Made by a program: the position numbers and the translations under genes. From Flavobacteriaceae bacterium (GTDB taxonomy: Bacteria > Bacteroidota > Bacteroidia > Flavobacteriales > Flavobacteriaceae): a DNA stretch of 64,000 bases. This document shows positions 51,734 through 60,456 of this stretch, piece after piece. Numbering within the stretch: the first letter of the stretch is position 1; every line of letters starts with the position of its first letter. The stretch covers positions 94,078-158,077 of the forward strand of contig JANQSO010000003.1 in NCBI GenBank assembly GCA_028284005.1, written 5' to 3'. The notes under the pieces were generated by a model. It was given only the letters and a program-made list of their open reading frames with translations. It was not told the DNA's origin and did no database searches.

Positions 51734-52906
51734 ATGAAATCGAATAAACCAGGGCTAAATACAATTTGTACACATGTTGGGGGAGTAGAGGACAAGGAGT
51801 TTAAAGGTGCAATTTCGCCTTTGTACATGTCAAGTTCGTATGCCTATGAAAATGTAGATATTAAGCGTTACCCGCGCTATTTTAATACACCTAACCAGGA
51901 AGCGTTGTGTAAAAAGATAGCGATGCTGGAAAATGCAGAGGAGGCTTTGTTGTTTGGAAGTGGAATGGCTGCTGTAAGTACCACAATACTCGCTTTTTTG
52001 GAACAGGGAGACCATATTGTTTTACAAAAGACATTATACGGGGGGACGTTCAATTTTGTTTCGGAGGAGCTTAATAAGTTTGGTATTGAGTATTCTTTTA
52101 CCGAAGGATTTTCTGAAACGGATTTTATTTCGGCAATTAAAGAAAATACCAAAGTGATCTTTATTGAAACACCTTCTAATCCGTTGATGTTACTTACTGA
52201 TATTGAAATGATTTCCCGTACCGCAAAAGAACGTGGTATTATAACTATGATAGACAATACTTTTGCAACTCCTATCAACCAGACGCCTATTGACCTTGGT
52301 ATAGATATAAGTATTCACAGTGCTACAAAATATATGGGAGGACACAGTGATATTTCTGCCGGTGCGGTAGCTGCAAGCGAAGAACATATTCAGCGTATTT
52401 GGAACAAAGCCAAAAACCTGGGAGGTAATTTAAGCGATTTTACGGTTTGGCTATTGGAGCGCAGTATGAAAACAATGGCAATTCGTGTAAAAGCGCAAAA
52501 CAGGAATGCCAAAAAGATGGCAAAATGGTTGGAGAAACATCCATTGGTAGCCAAAGTACATTATCCGGGATTAAAGAGCCACCCGGACTACCAACTCGCA
52601 AAAAAACAAATGAGAGGATATACGGGCGTGGTTTCCTTTGAATTAAGTGAAAGCGCGGACACCGGAAAATTTACGGAAGCACTTAAATTGGTGAAACGAT
52701 CCATGAGTCTGGCCGGTGTTGAATCTACCATATTGTCCCCCATAAAAACATCACATTTTTTATTAAGCCCTGAAGAGAGGTCCCGCCAGGGAATCTCAGA
52801 CGGATTGTTAAGGCTTTCGGTAGGAATAGAAGATAAAAAGGATCTGATAGCTGATTTTGAACAGGCTTTTGAAAAGGTTTCTGAAGAACAGTTTGAAAAA
52901 ATATAA
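51734..52906 (+). CDS. Cys/Met metabolism PLP-dependent enzyme (gamma-lyase / gamma-synthase family)
   Basis: 390 residues. Fold-type I PLP enzyme: NTICTHVGGVEDKEFKGAIS, YPRYFNTPNQEALCKKIAML, LFGSGMAAVSTTILAFLEQG, IDNTFATP with the PLP Asp, and the Schiff-base Lys in SATKYMGGHSDISAG. Typical of cystathionine gamma-synthase, cystathionine gamma-lyase and methionine gamma-lyase; the sequence alone does not separate them. Next gene is bshB1, so cysteine/thiol supply is a plausible role. Confidence 0.92.
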   Translation: MKSNKPGLNTICTHVGGVEDKEFKGAISPLYMSSSYAYENVDIKRYPRYFNTPNQEALCKKIAMLENAEEALLFGSGMAAVSTTILAFLEQGDHIVLQKTLYGGTFNFVSEELNKFGIEYSFTEGFSETDFISAIKENTKVIFIETPSNPLMLLTDIEMISRTAKERGIITMIDNTFATPINQTPIDLGIDISIHSATKYMGGHSDISAGAVAASEEHIQRIWNKAKNLGGNLSDFTVWLLERSMKTMAIRVKAQNRNAKKMAKWLEKHPLVAKVHYPGLKSHPDYQLAKKQMRGYTGVVSFELSESADTGKFTEALKLVKRSMSLAGVESTILSPIKTSHFLLSPEERSRQGISDGLLRLSVGIEDKKDLIADFEQAFEKVSEEQFEKI

Positions 52907-52955
52907 ATAATTTTACGTTCAATTTAAAAGATATCCGCTTAGACGGACCATTCAT

Positions 52956-53672
52956 ATGAAGTTAGATATACTTGCTATTGGTGCACATCCCGATGATGTT
53001 GAATTAGGTTGTGGCGCTACTATTTCAAAAGAAATAAATAATGGTAAAAAAGTAGGGATACTGGATCTTACCAGAGGAGAATTGGGAACGAGAGGGACTG
53101 CTGAAATTCGTGATAAAGAAGCGGCCAATGCTGCTAAAATACTGGGTGTTTCCGTGCGTCTTAATCTGAAACTGGCAGATGGATTCTTTTTGAACGATAA
53201 AGCTTCACAATTAGAGATCATCAAAATAATAAGAAAGTATCAACCGGATATCGTTCTTTGCAATGCTGTTGATGACAGGCACATTGACCATGGCAAAGGC
53301 AGCAAGCTTGCCAGTGATGCGTGTTTTTTAAGCGGTTTACGGAAGATCGAGACCAGATACGAAGAAAGTTACCAAAAGCCCTGGCGCCCAAAGCAGGTCT
53401 ATCATTATATCCAATGGAAAAACATTGAACCGGATGTGGTTGTAGATGTTTCCGGATTTTTGGATAAGAAACTGGAAGCGGTTTTTGCGTATGAAAGTCA
53501 GTTTCATAAAGAAGATGCTAATGAACCCGAAACTCCTATTTCATCAACTAATTTTAGAGACAGTATTAGTTACAGAGCCCAGGATATAGGACGTTTAATT
53601 GGTGTTGCTCATGGAGAAGGCTTTACTGCGGAGCGTTATGTAGCTGTAGATTCACTATTTCATTTGATCTAA
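52956..53672 (+). CDS. bshB1: Bacillithiol biosynthesis deacetylase BshB1
   Basis: 238 residues, LmbE/PIG-L zinc deacetylase: AHPDDVELG (zinc ligands His11, Asp14), TRGELGTRGT, AVDDRHIDHGKG and AYESQFHKED. Removes the acetyl group of GlcNAc-malate to give GlcN-malate for bacillithiol, the low-molecular-weight thiol of many Bacteroidota. bshA and bshC are elsewhere. 49 bp after the PLP-enzyme gene, same strand. Confidence 0.93.
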   Translation: MKLDILAIGAHPDDVELGCGATISKEINNGKKVGILDLTRGELGTRGTAEIRDKEAANAAKILGVSVRLNLKLADGFFLNDKASQLEIIKIIRKYQPDIVLCNAVDDRHIDHGKGSKLASDACFLSGLRKIETRYEESYQKPWRPKQVYHYIQWKNIEPDVVVDVSGFLDKKLEAVFAYESQFHKEDANEPETPISSTNFRDSISYRAQDIGRLIGVAHGEGFTAERYVAVDSLFHLI

Positions 53673-53692
53673 AAAAATCTTGAAGTATGCTA

Positions 53693-53723
53693 TTGCGCAT
53701 ACGTTGTAAATACTTTATATTTG
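53693..53723 (+). promoter_or_regulatory. Promoter of the tRNA-His gene
   Basis: TTG (53693-53695), 20-nt spacer, TATATTTG (53716-53723), a perfect -7 element. The predicted start is about 55 nt before the mature 5' end of the tRNA. Confidence 0.6.
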
Positions 53724-53784
53724 CATCCTCCTACGCAAAGCGTTGCTTAGCTACGGAGGGCGCAGGCCTAAAAACTGTAAAATG

Positions 53785-53858
53785 GTGGTTGTAGCTCAGC
53801 TGGTTAGAGCGCTAGATTGTGGTTCTAGAGGTCGCCGGTTCGAAACCGGTCTTCCACC
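53785..53858 (+). tRNA. tRNA-His (GTG)
   Basis: Cloverleaf reads from GTGGTTG (acceptor 5') to CTTCCAC plus discriminator C. Anticodon arm CTAGA-TTGTGGT-TCTAG gives anticodon GTG (His). T arm GCCGG-TTCGAAA-CCGGT. The base before position 1 (53784) is G, as needed for the His-specific G-1 opposite the discriminator C. CCA is not encoded. The acceptor stem has two adjacent T-T oppositions at pairs 5-68 and 6-67. Confidence 0.95.
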
Positions 53859-53860
53859 CA

Positions 53861-53893
53861 AAAAAAGCTTCTCAATCTTGAGAGGCTTTTTTG
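53861..53893 (+). terminator. Rho-independent terminator of tRNA-His
   Basis: Stem AAAAAGCTTCTCA / TGAGAGGCTTTTT (one G-T pair) with a short loop and T run, directly after the tRNA. Confidence 0.85.
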
Positions 53894-53930
53894 TTTTATA
53901 TGGTATTCAATTTATCTACTGTCAATAGTT

Positions 53931-54431
53931 TTAATTTCTATAGAACAGTAGCGTATAATAATATATTCCATGAATAGATTTAATAATTCCGAAACCTGAA
54001 TGTGTATAATTACCTTCAATGATCTTTTTATGACTCTCACTATGTAACCAGGCAGTAACAACTGTTTCGGCAGTATCATAACCAAAAGCTACATTCTCAC
54101 CTACTACAATGGCTCCCATTAGCTTTAAAGACTGCGAACGAAAACTAAAGTTATCGTGATTAATTTGTCCTTTGTCAATCATATACTTTGTATGTCCCAC
54201 AGATAGGGCAGAAGCATAATGTTCGTCTTTTTTTAAGGGTTCCAGTCCTACATTGGCTCTATGTTTGTTAATTAAGAGTAATATCTCGTTTGCCATCTTC
54301 CAGTCGTTCTCTTTTATAAGAGTTAGATCTATAGTGATAGTATCTCTATCCAAAACATCTTCATTTTTAACACAGGATGTGATACCGGATAGTATTGCCA
54401 TATAGATAAGACATATCTTAAATAGTTTCAT
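53931..54431 (-). CDS. CAP-domain (SCP/PR-1) lipoprotein
   Basis: 166 residues. Lipoprotein signal MKLFKICLIYMAILSGITSC (Cys20). CAP domain from about residue 40: LLINKHRANVGLEPL, YASALSVGHTKYMI, HDNFSFRSQ, GENVAFGYDTAETVVTAW, HSESHKKII and GIYYYTLLFYR with the paired His and Glu residues of the family. An envelope protein; bacterial CAP proteins may bind lipids or act in surface interactions. First minus-strand gene of the surface region after tRNA-His. Confidence 0.88.
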   Translation of the reverse strand: MKLFKICLIYMAILSGITSCVKNEDVLDRDTITIDLTLIKENDWKMANEILLLINKHRANVGLEPLKKDEHYASALSVGHTKYMIDKGQINHDNFSFRSQSLKLMGAIVVGENVAFGYDTAETVVTAWLHSESHKKIIEGNYTHSGFGIIKSIHGIYYYTLLFYRN

Positions 54432-54545
54432 GACTTGTTTTTGATGTTAAAGAATTAAGACCCTCCAGTAGTTTTTAGAGGTAGTATGGACTTATGCGTA
54501 TCGACCCTATATTAGGATGTCATTCATTTTAAACAAAAAGACTAT

Positions 54546-55175
54546 TCATATTCTCCATTTTACCCAAACAATAACAATAGGATCATTTACAGCGGCTCCA
54601 TTTCCTGTTGCTCTTACAGCCAAATAATCTCCGGCATTAAAATCCAAATTGTAGGTTGTTAAGGCAAAGGCACCATTGGTAAGATTGAAACGTCCGCTTA
54701 GATTTGGATCGACATTATTGGCTATATTGGCCCCGTTCTTCATTAGTCTCATTCGCTTTGTTGAATTTCCTCCGGAACTTTTTGCAGTAACACAAACGAT
54801 GGTACCATTGTATGGCATTAGTGCGCCGCTGTTAGTAAGTGCAACATCACCGCCAAACCGCAAGATCTGATTATCTGCAGAGAGGCCATACCCAAATTGA
54901 AGGGCGGTAGATTCAACAGTTAACCATTTTCTCCTGACGGCATCATACATGAATAATTTATCTTCTATCACTGCTATCTGCCCCATATCAGAGCCTAAAG
55001 GTGTACTTTGAGGATTAAGTTCAAGTGCAGGAATTCCAGAACTTGCAGCTTCTATTTCCAGCTCTGAAGTAGGGTTTACGGTGCCAATACCAACTTGTGC
55101 AAACATTGGAAATGTACTTATTCCGCAAAGAAAAAAGAGCAAAACCTTCTTATGGTTAAAACAGATCCTTTTCAT
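54546..55175 (-). CDS. Exported protein with Bacteroidota tail-fibre/adhesin N-terminal module
   Basis: 209 residues from ATG 55175 (MKRICFNHKKVLLFFLCGIS; a second ATG at 55187 is in frame). Signal peptide cut near TFPMFAQ, then VGIGTVNPTSELEIE and MFMYDAVRRKW-like text, the short repeat module seen at the start of the three collar-like proteins of this window. The C-terminal ~100 residues form an all-beta domain (GTIVCVTAKSSGG, MRLMKNGANIANN, NAGDYLAVRATGNGA) with a jelly-roll or C1q-like look. No enzymatic motif. Likely a surface-exposed or secreted protein. Confidence 0.78.
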   Translation of the reverse strand: MKRICFNHKKVLLFFLCGISTFPMFAQVGIGTVNPTSELEIEAASSGIPALELNPQSTPLGSDMGQIAVIEDKLFMYDAVRRKWLTVESTALQFGYGLSADNQILRFGGDVALTNSGALMPYNGTIVCVTAKSSGGNSTKRMRLMKNGANIANNVDPNLSGRFNLTNGAFALTTYNLDFNAGDYLAVRATGNGAAVNDPIVIVWVKWRI

Positions 55176-55464
55176 AGTATTATTCAATGAATTTTATAAG
55201 CATAAAAGCAAGAATTTTAGAAGAAAGGAGAGGAATGAAATATGGAAACCAAACCTTAAGACAACAGTTTTAGTTACTCAATTATAATTTCATTAGTTAG
55301 AAAGAAGGAAGGAATCTTAAATTATACACTAATGACTAATGATGAGCATTTCATATTTACCTCTCCTTGTCAAGTTCAATTCATCTTATTATTGTTAGTT
55401 ATTTTGCATATTTTTTTTGGTCATAAACCTTGGTTTATATTTGTTTAGACAATTATTTTCGCCT

Positions 55465-57405
55465 TTATTTATTGGTAATAATAAATTCACTTCTTCTATT
55501 TTGCTGGTGTTCATCTTCACTACAATCCATTCCATTGCTGCATGAATTCAATAAAAATGATTCTCCATATCCACGCCCTGAAAGCCTGGAACGTTCAATA
55601 CCTCGTGATACCAAATAGTCTATGGTAGATTTTGCGCGCCTGTTAGATAGTTTCATATTGTAATTATCATTAGCCCTGCTATCCGTATGAGAACGCACAT
55701 CAATTTTTAAATTCGGGTTGTTCTTTAGCACGGATACAAGTTTTTCCAATTCTACTTGCGCATCTGGCCGAATATTATCTTTGTTCAGGTCAAAATAGAT
55801 GACTATGTTTAATATTGTTGCGATATCGTCTCCTGTATCTATATCAAAAACATTTCTTGACAATTCGAAATTATGTTCTCTGGGCTCAATGCTTTTTTGA
55901 GAAAAAACATCATCTCCATCATATTCTGCCTTATTAGCTTTAATAATGTATAATGCAGAAGGATCTATCTCACTCTCATAATATCCTGTGCTGTCTGTTT
56001 CAATGCTATTTACTACTTCGTTGTTTTCGCTGAGTATGATTATTGTAGCGTTAGGCAGAGGTTGCTTAGTGTCTTTATCTGTTACAATGCCATATACCTT
56101 ACTTTTTAAAAGGTCTTGAATGTCCTCATGTTCTACAAAACCATAGATGTCGTCATAGCCTTTCCCTCCAAGTCTGTTTGAGCTAATGAAACCCTTATGG
56201 TCATTGATCACAAAAGCAATATCATCAAAAGCAGAATTAATAGGCTTTCCAAGATTGAGGAGGCTTCCTTCATATTCGCTTCCTTTTAGTTTGATATAAA
56301 AAACATCGTAACCTCCCAACCCGAAATGACCGTCTGAAGAGAAATACAATTCGTTATCTTCTGTGATAAAAGGAAATGACTCTCTTCCTCCTGTGTTTAC
56401 TTTATCTCCCAGATTAACCGGATTACCCAAAGTACCGTCACTTCCTAAGTTTACCATGAATATATCCGTAAGCCCTATGGATTGGGACATATTAGAAACA
56501 AAATACAATGTATCTTCTGTTGAATTTAGAGCAGGGTGAGCTGTATCATAATCATCACCGTTAATGGATAGATCTTCAATGTTTGTCCATTCCTCATCTA
56601 CTAAATGAGCTCTGTATATTTTTAAATGTTGCGTCTCTTTTTTATTTCTCCTTGTTTTGGGGCTGGTATTATTGCGGGTAAAATACATTGTTTTACCATC
56701 TTTTGTAAACACTGCACTGGACTCATGGTATTTTGTATTGATATCTCCTTTTAATTTGGACAAAGCTTCCAGCGTTCCATCATTTTTAATGGTTGCTTCA
56801 TAAAGATCTAAATAGGAAAGCCCGTCCCAGGCATTTACTTTTGAAGGCCCCCGGCCGGTACTTCCGGTGGAGGTCACCACCAATTTATCACCTGTAAATG
56901 CCCCACCATATTCAATCCCATTGGTATTGATAGCTACTGGCTGTAAAGAATACCTTCCGGAAGACATATTTATGATCTGCTCGTAATCGCTTGCCGTTTT
57001 AAAATCTTCATTGCTGCTTCCGGTTTTTTCAAGATATTTATCATACCATTTCGCAGCTACGCTTTTATTACCAGTTGCTTTTAATGATTGGGAATAGCGT
57101 AAATAATAAATGGGTTCTACACTTTGTGTCATTGTGAATAGTTCACCGTACCACTTTGCCGCTTCGGTATACATGGAATTGAAATAAAAAGAGTTCCCAA
57201 GTTTTTTGAGTAATTCTTCAGACCGGTATCCGGATTCAGCAACATCCAAATACACGGCCGCAGCATCTATATATGCCAGGCTCTCATACTTATTGTCTGC
57301 CTTCCTTATTTTGCCTTCCTGTGCTACTATCGCAGTAGTTTGCATAATGAAAACAACTAAAGCGATCCTCAGGAATTTTGTATTATTTTTATTCATGTTT
57401 TTCAT
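55465..57405 (-). CDS. OmpA-family protein with TPR, PD40 propeller and CRD domains (PorE-like)
   Basis: 646 residues. Signal peptide with the core FLRIALVVFIMQTTAIVA (alternate ATG at 57396). Order: TPR-like helices (about 30-130, KWYGELFTMT, AAKWYDKYLEK), PD40/WD40-type propeller (about 150-430, TKDGKTMYFTRNNTS, STEDTLYFVSNMS, TEDNELYFSSDGHFGLGGYD), carboxypeptidase-regulatory-like domain (about 440-520, YGIVTDKDTKQPLPNATI), OmpA domain (about 545-646, IDVRSHTDSRANDNYN). The same order is known for PorE of Porphyromonas gingivalis, which links T9SS components to peptidoglycan. Last gene of the surface run, 16 bp behind the PorP/SprF gene. Confidence 0.92.
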   Translation of the reverse strand: MKNMNKNNTKFLRIALVVFIMQTTAIVAQEGKIRKADNKYESLAYIDAAAVYLDVAESGYRSEELLKKLGNSFYFNSMYTEAAKWYGELFTMTQSVEPIYYLRYSQSLKATGNKSVAAKWYDKYLEKTGSSNEDFKTASDYEQIINMSSGRYSLQPVAINTNGIEYGGAFTGDKLVVTSTGSTGRGPSKVNAWDGLSYLDLYEATIKNDGTLEALSKLKGDINTKYHESSAVFTKDGKTMYFTRNNTSPKTRRNKKETQHLKIYRAHLVDEEWTNIEDLSINGDDYDTAHPALNSTEDTLYFVSNMSQSIGLTDIFMVNLGSDGTLGNPVNLGDKVNTGGRESFPFITEDNELYFSSDGHFGLGGYDVFYIKLKGSEYEGSLLNLGKPINSAFDDIAFVINDHKGFISSNRLGGKGYDDIYGFVEHEDIQDLLKSKVYGIVTDKDTKQPLPNATIIILSENNEVVNSIETDSTGYYESEIDPSALYIIKANKAEYDGDDVFSQKSIEPREHNFELSRNVFDIDTGDDIATILNIVIYFDLNKDNIRPDAQVELEKLVSVLKNNPNLKIDVRSHTDSRANDNYNMKLSNRRAKSTIDYLVSRGIERSRLSGRGYGESFLLNSCSNGMDCSEDEHQQNRRSEFIITNK

Positions 57406-57421
57406 CTGATAAATTTTTTAA

Positions 57422-58378
57422 TTAAAAGAACCTCGGGCTAACCATTTTCTTCGCTTTTTTAATAAATTCGAATCTCAGGAATATTTCATGGGACCCTGAA
57501 TTGTAATTGCCTAATTCTGTGGTGTCAAAGTCATAAGCATACCCAATCAATAACTGATCAGATACTTGAAATCCTGCTAAGCCACTAACAGCGGCATCCC
57601 ATCTATAAGCAGCTCCGAGAGTGAATTTTTCCAGGAACAAAAAGTTAGCAGAGATATCTATAGCTGCCGGAGCACCCTGTACAAACTTTCCAAGTACTGC
57701 CGGTTTGAGTTTAATGTTGTCACTAAGGTCAAAAACATAGCCTCCTATAATGTATAGATTAGGGCGTTCTTTGGCATTAGAGATTGTTATGTCATCATAA
57801 AATGTTGTTTCCAATACATTTGGCACTGATACTCCCATATACCAGGTATCCGTATGTAAATATCCACCTCCTCCAATGGTAGGTGTAAGCCTGTTTTCTA
57901 TATTAATTTGAAATACATCTTCGTTAGGATTATGGATATTTAGCAGGGAATAATCTATATTGAGCAGGTTAATTCCCCCTTTTACTCCAAATGAAAACAG
58001 TAAGCCGTTATCATTCATAGGTAATGTATATGAAAAATCTGCGGCTATCGTACTTTCCTGTGAAGGCCCAATTTTATCTTGTGTAAAGGAAAGCCCTATT
58101 CCTACATGTTCTCCAAAAGGTGAACTCATTGTGAAATTGAATGTCTCAGGAGCCCCGTCTAACCCTACCCATTGGTTACGGTAAAGGCCCGTAAAGTTTA
58201 AGGTGCCTCGTGTACCGGTATAGGCAGGGTTAATAGTCTGTGTATTATACATATATTGCGTAAACTGTGAATCCTGTTGTGCTTTTAGTTGGGTAGAAGA
58301 AAACAGCACCGTCATCACTGCGATGAATAATACAGACGGGACAAAAGAAGACTGTAATTTTGTAATATTTATTTTCAT
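57422..58378 (-). CDS. PorP/SprF-family outer-membrane protein
   Basis: 318 residues. Signal peptide to about LKAQQDSQFT, then a beta-barrel with the family start QYMYNTQTINPAYTGTRGTL and FTGLYRNQWVGLDGAPET, many amphipathic strands, and the ending EIFLRFEFIKKAKKMVSPRFF. PorP/SprF proteins dock T9SS substrates or anchor them at the cell surface, often for the cargo gene next door, here the type B cargo at 58390. 11 bp after that gene and 16 bp before the OmpA gene. Confidence 0.93.
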   Translation of the reverse strand: MKINITKLQSSFVPSVLFIAVMTVLFSSTQLKAQQDSQFTQYMYNTQTINPAYTGTRGTLNFTGLYRNQWVGLDGAPETFNFTMSSPFGEHVGIGLSFTQDKIGPSQESTIAADFSYTLPMNDNGLLFSFGVKGGINLLNIDYSLLNIHNPNEDVFQINIENRLTPTIGGGGYLHTDTWYMGVSVPNVLETTFYDDITISNAKERPNLYIIGGYVFDLSDNIKLKPAVLGKFVQGAPAAIDISANFLFLEKFTLGAAYRWDAAVSGLAGFQVSDQLLIGYAYDFDTTELGNYNSGSHEIFLRFEFIKKAKKMVSPRFF

Positions 58379-58389
58379 TGTTATTTTTT

Positions 58390-59637
58390 TTAATCAGTAG
58401 TTAAATACAAGTAACCTGCTTGTTTTATACGTTGAGCACTTCCATTTTCTGTGAAATCATAGCTTAGTACATAGTAATATGTACCGGTGGGGAGTAAGCT
58501 TCCACTGTCAATGGTCATTCTGCCATCTGAATACCCTCTGAATACATTATCATTAGTATCGTAATTTGTTGTTTCAAAAACTTTTACACCCCAGCGATTA
58601 AAGATCTCTACCTTATTGTTGGCCAGATTTTGTATGTTATCGATCAGGAAGTAATCATTCTGCCCGTTACCATTAGGAGAAACACCGTTATAGACCACTA
58701 CTTCTCCCGGCAATATCAATTCTTCTTTAACCCTTGCCAGTGTAAATACTCCGTAGTCTTCTATAGCAATGGGAGTGGTTACGGTTTTATTGGCAGTATC
58801 TACCACTCCTCCTTCATCTACCCAAAGCTGTTGAGTTTCATCCCAACGTACTATGTGAATAGCAGTTTGGGGTTGCGAGACAACTTCCGGTGGAGTAGTG
58901 GTACCTTCTTCCCAGCTAAGGGTAAGTAAAATGGTACTGCTACCGGAATCACGGGTCAGGGTCCAGTACTCGTTAGTATCGATGAGCTTGATCACTCCTG
59001 TTCTACTGGCTAAAGGGTATTGGGTATCGGGATTCTCAAAAAAATACTTGGCTGTAAACACATCGTTTCTGTCATCTGGAGCACTTATAGCCGCATATCT
59101 AAAAAAGCCGCCATCTCCAATAGGATATTCAAAAGAAGTATCTCCATTCTTTTGCACCAATCCGTCCACATGGCTACCGTCGTAAGTATCGGTGTGATTT
59201 GCGTCGTTTTCGAAGATCACCAAACCACCAAAGTCATCGTCTTTAACAATACCCTCTTCAAATTGAGCCTCGTTATCGATACTGATCTCACTGCTTAGTT
59301 CGAAAGAAGCAGTAGGGTTGCTGGTATTGTCAAACAACACATCGTAAAAGTAGCTGATGTTACCGCCGCTAAGTTGTTGCACTGCCGTGCCTTCAAAACG
59401 GGTGAGGCCGGATTCACCCTGGGTAAAATCCACAACTCCGTCGTTGTTAAAATGACTGTAAATAAAAGTTTCTCCGTCATTAATGAAAGTACCTGCGGCA
59501 GTGTTATTGAAACTACTTATAGTGGAAAATTGTGTATCTTTTGATATAAATAATTCACCTGCATTGACAGTTTGAGAAAACAAACTAACCGGGCTGATCA
59601 ATGAAATTGATATGATTAAGTAAAGCTTAAGTTTCAT
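58390..59637 (-). CDS. T9SS type B (CHU_C) sorting-domain surface protein
   Basis: 415 residues from ATG 59637, which gives a signal peptide MKLKLYLIISISLISPVSLF; an in-frame TTG at 59700 is not supported. The middle is beta-rich and without a catalytic motif (SRTGVIKLIDTNEYWTLTRD). The last ~95 residues are the gliding-motility-associated C-terminal domain of type B cargo (VYNGVSPNGNGQNDYFLI, VEIFNRWGVKVFET, PTGTYYYVLSYDFTENG, ending GYLYLTTD). Type B cargo is tied to PorP/SprF partners, and one is the next gene. Confidence 0.9.
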   Translation of the reverse strand: MKLKLYLIISISLISPVSLFSQTVNAGELFISKDTQFSTISSFNNTAAGTFINDGETFIYSHFNNDGVVDFTQGESGLTRFEGTAVQQLSGGNISYFYDVLFDNTSNPTASFELSSEISIDNEAQFEEGIVKDDDFGGLVIFENDANHTDTYDGSHVDGLVQKNGDTSFEYPIGDGGFFRYAAISAPDDRNDVFTAKYFFENPDTQYPLASRTGVIKLIDTNEYWTLTRDSGSSTILLTLSWEEGTTTPPEVVSQPQTAIHIVRWDETQQLWVDEGGVVDTANKTVTTPIAIEDYGVFTLARVKEELILPGEVVVYNGVSPNGNGQNDYFLIDNIQNLANNKVEIFNRWGVKVFETTNYDTNDNVFRGYSDGRMTIDSGSLLPTGTYYYVLSYDFTENGSAQRIKQAGYLYLTTD

Positions 59638-59706
59638 ATTATTTTTTTTAATTGTTAAAGAAATACACGTTCTGTTCTTTCTATATTTTTTTGTGTTCAA
59701 TATTCT

Positions 59707-60456
59707 TTAGTATTTAATTATATATATCATGGCCTTGTTTCTTGGCCTTGTTTCAGACCCTCCAAAGGTGCCTGTTCGAAATCCATTCAGGCTTCCGGTA
59801 GTTGAAATTCCTACAACAGCAGTCCCTGGCTGATCAGCTTGAGTATATCTGCCGAAGTCCCAAACTGCATGGTTATGGTTTTCAATTTCGTTGCCTTGAG
59901 CAGAAAATAAAACCCTTCCCGGATCGACACCACGTCCATTGTCCCATCCACGTACAAATTCACCTCTCAAATCCGGCAAATTGAAAGTAGTAGAGCCATT
60001 TCCAGTTCCATACGTAGTTCCTATTATGGCAAAAAGTGCTGCATAGGTGGTTCTGCTCACGGCTTGTCCATTGCACTCTAGCCATCCGGGAGGAATATTA
60101 GATGCTAAGCCTCCAAAAACCTCAATGACCCCTCGGTTAGCATCTACGTTATACACTAAAGTCTTAAGGGAAACCCATTCTACACCAGTATTATAATAGG
60201 GCCCAGGCTGTACATTAGTTGGGGGAGTACCCGAAGTTGAAATATTATATACTATCATTCCCGGAACATGGGTAGACAGCGGAGCCGGGTTATCTGTGGA
60301 TTGTAGTTGTACATTGTTTAAAACCAGCCCTTTATTGGTTGATCCTAGTTCCAGATCTGCATTTGCATTGGGCGTAACTGTATTTATACCGGTATTTTGT
60401 GCAATACCGTGTACAGAGATTAGAAACAGGAGTATATAAAAGAATATTTGTTTCAT
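59707..60456 (-). CDS. Exported phage tail-collar-domain protein, copy 1
   Basis: 249 residues. Signal peptide (FFYILLFLISVHGIAQ), the N-terminal module TGINTVTPNANADLELGSTN, GMIVYNISTSG, GPYYNTGVEW, a short linker, then a tail-collar domain (WLECNGQAVSRTTYAALFAI, TTFNLPDLRGEFVRGWDNGR, DPGRVLFSAQGNEI) ending ETRPRNKAMIYIIKY. The collar fold belongs to phage short-tail-fibre and microcystin-dependent-type proteins, yet every copy here is secreted and no phage gene is near. No T9SS sorting domain is present. Confidence 0.88.
   Translation of the reverse strand: MKQIFFYILLFLISVHGIAQNTGINTVTPNANADLELGSTNKGLVLNNVQLQSTDNPAPLSTHVPGMIVYNISTSGTPPTNVQPGPYYNTGVEWVSLKTLVYNVDANRGVIEVFGGLASNIPPGWLECNGQAVSRTTYAALFAIIGTTYGTGNGSTTFNLPDLRGEFVRGWDNGRGVDPGRVLFSAQGNEIENHNHAVWDFGRYTQADQPGTAVVGISTTGSLNGFRTGTFGGSETRPRNKAMIYIIKY

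Noticed and set aside
53743..53928. Short plus-strand open frame across the tRNA-His gene
   Set aside because: It overlaps the whole tRNA and its terminator and has no protein features.
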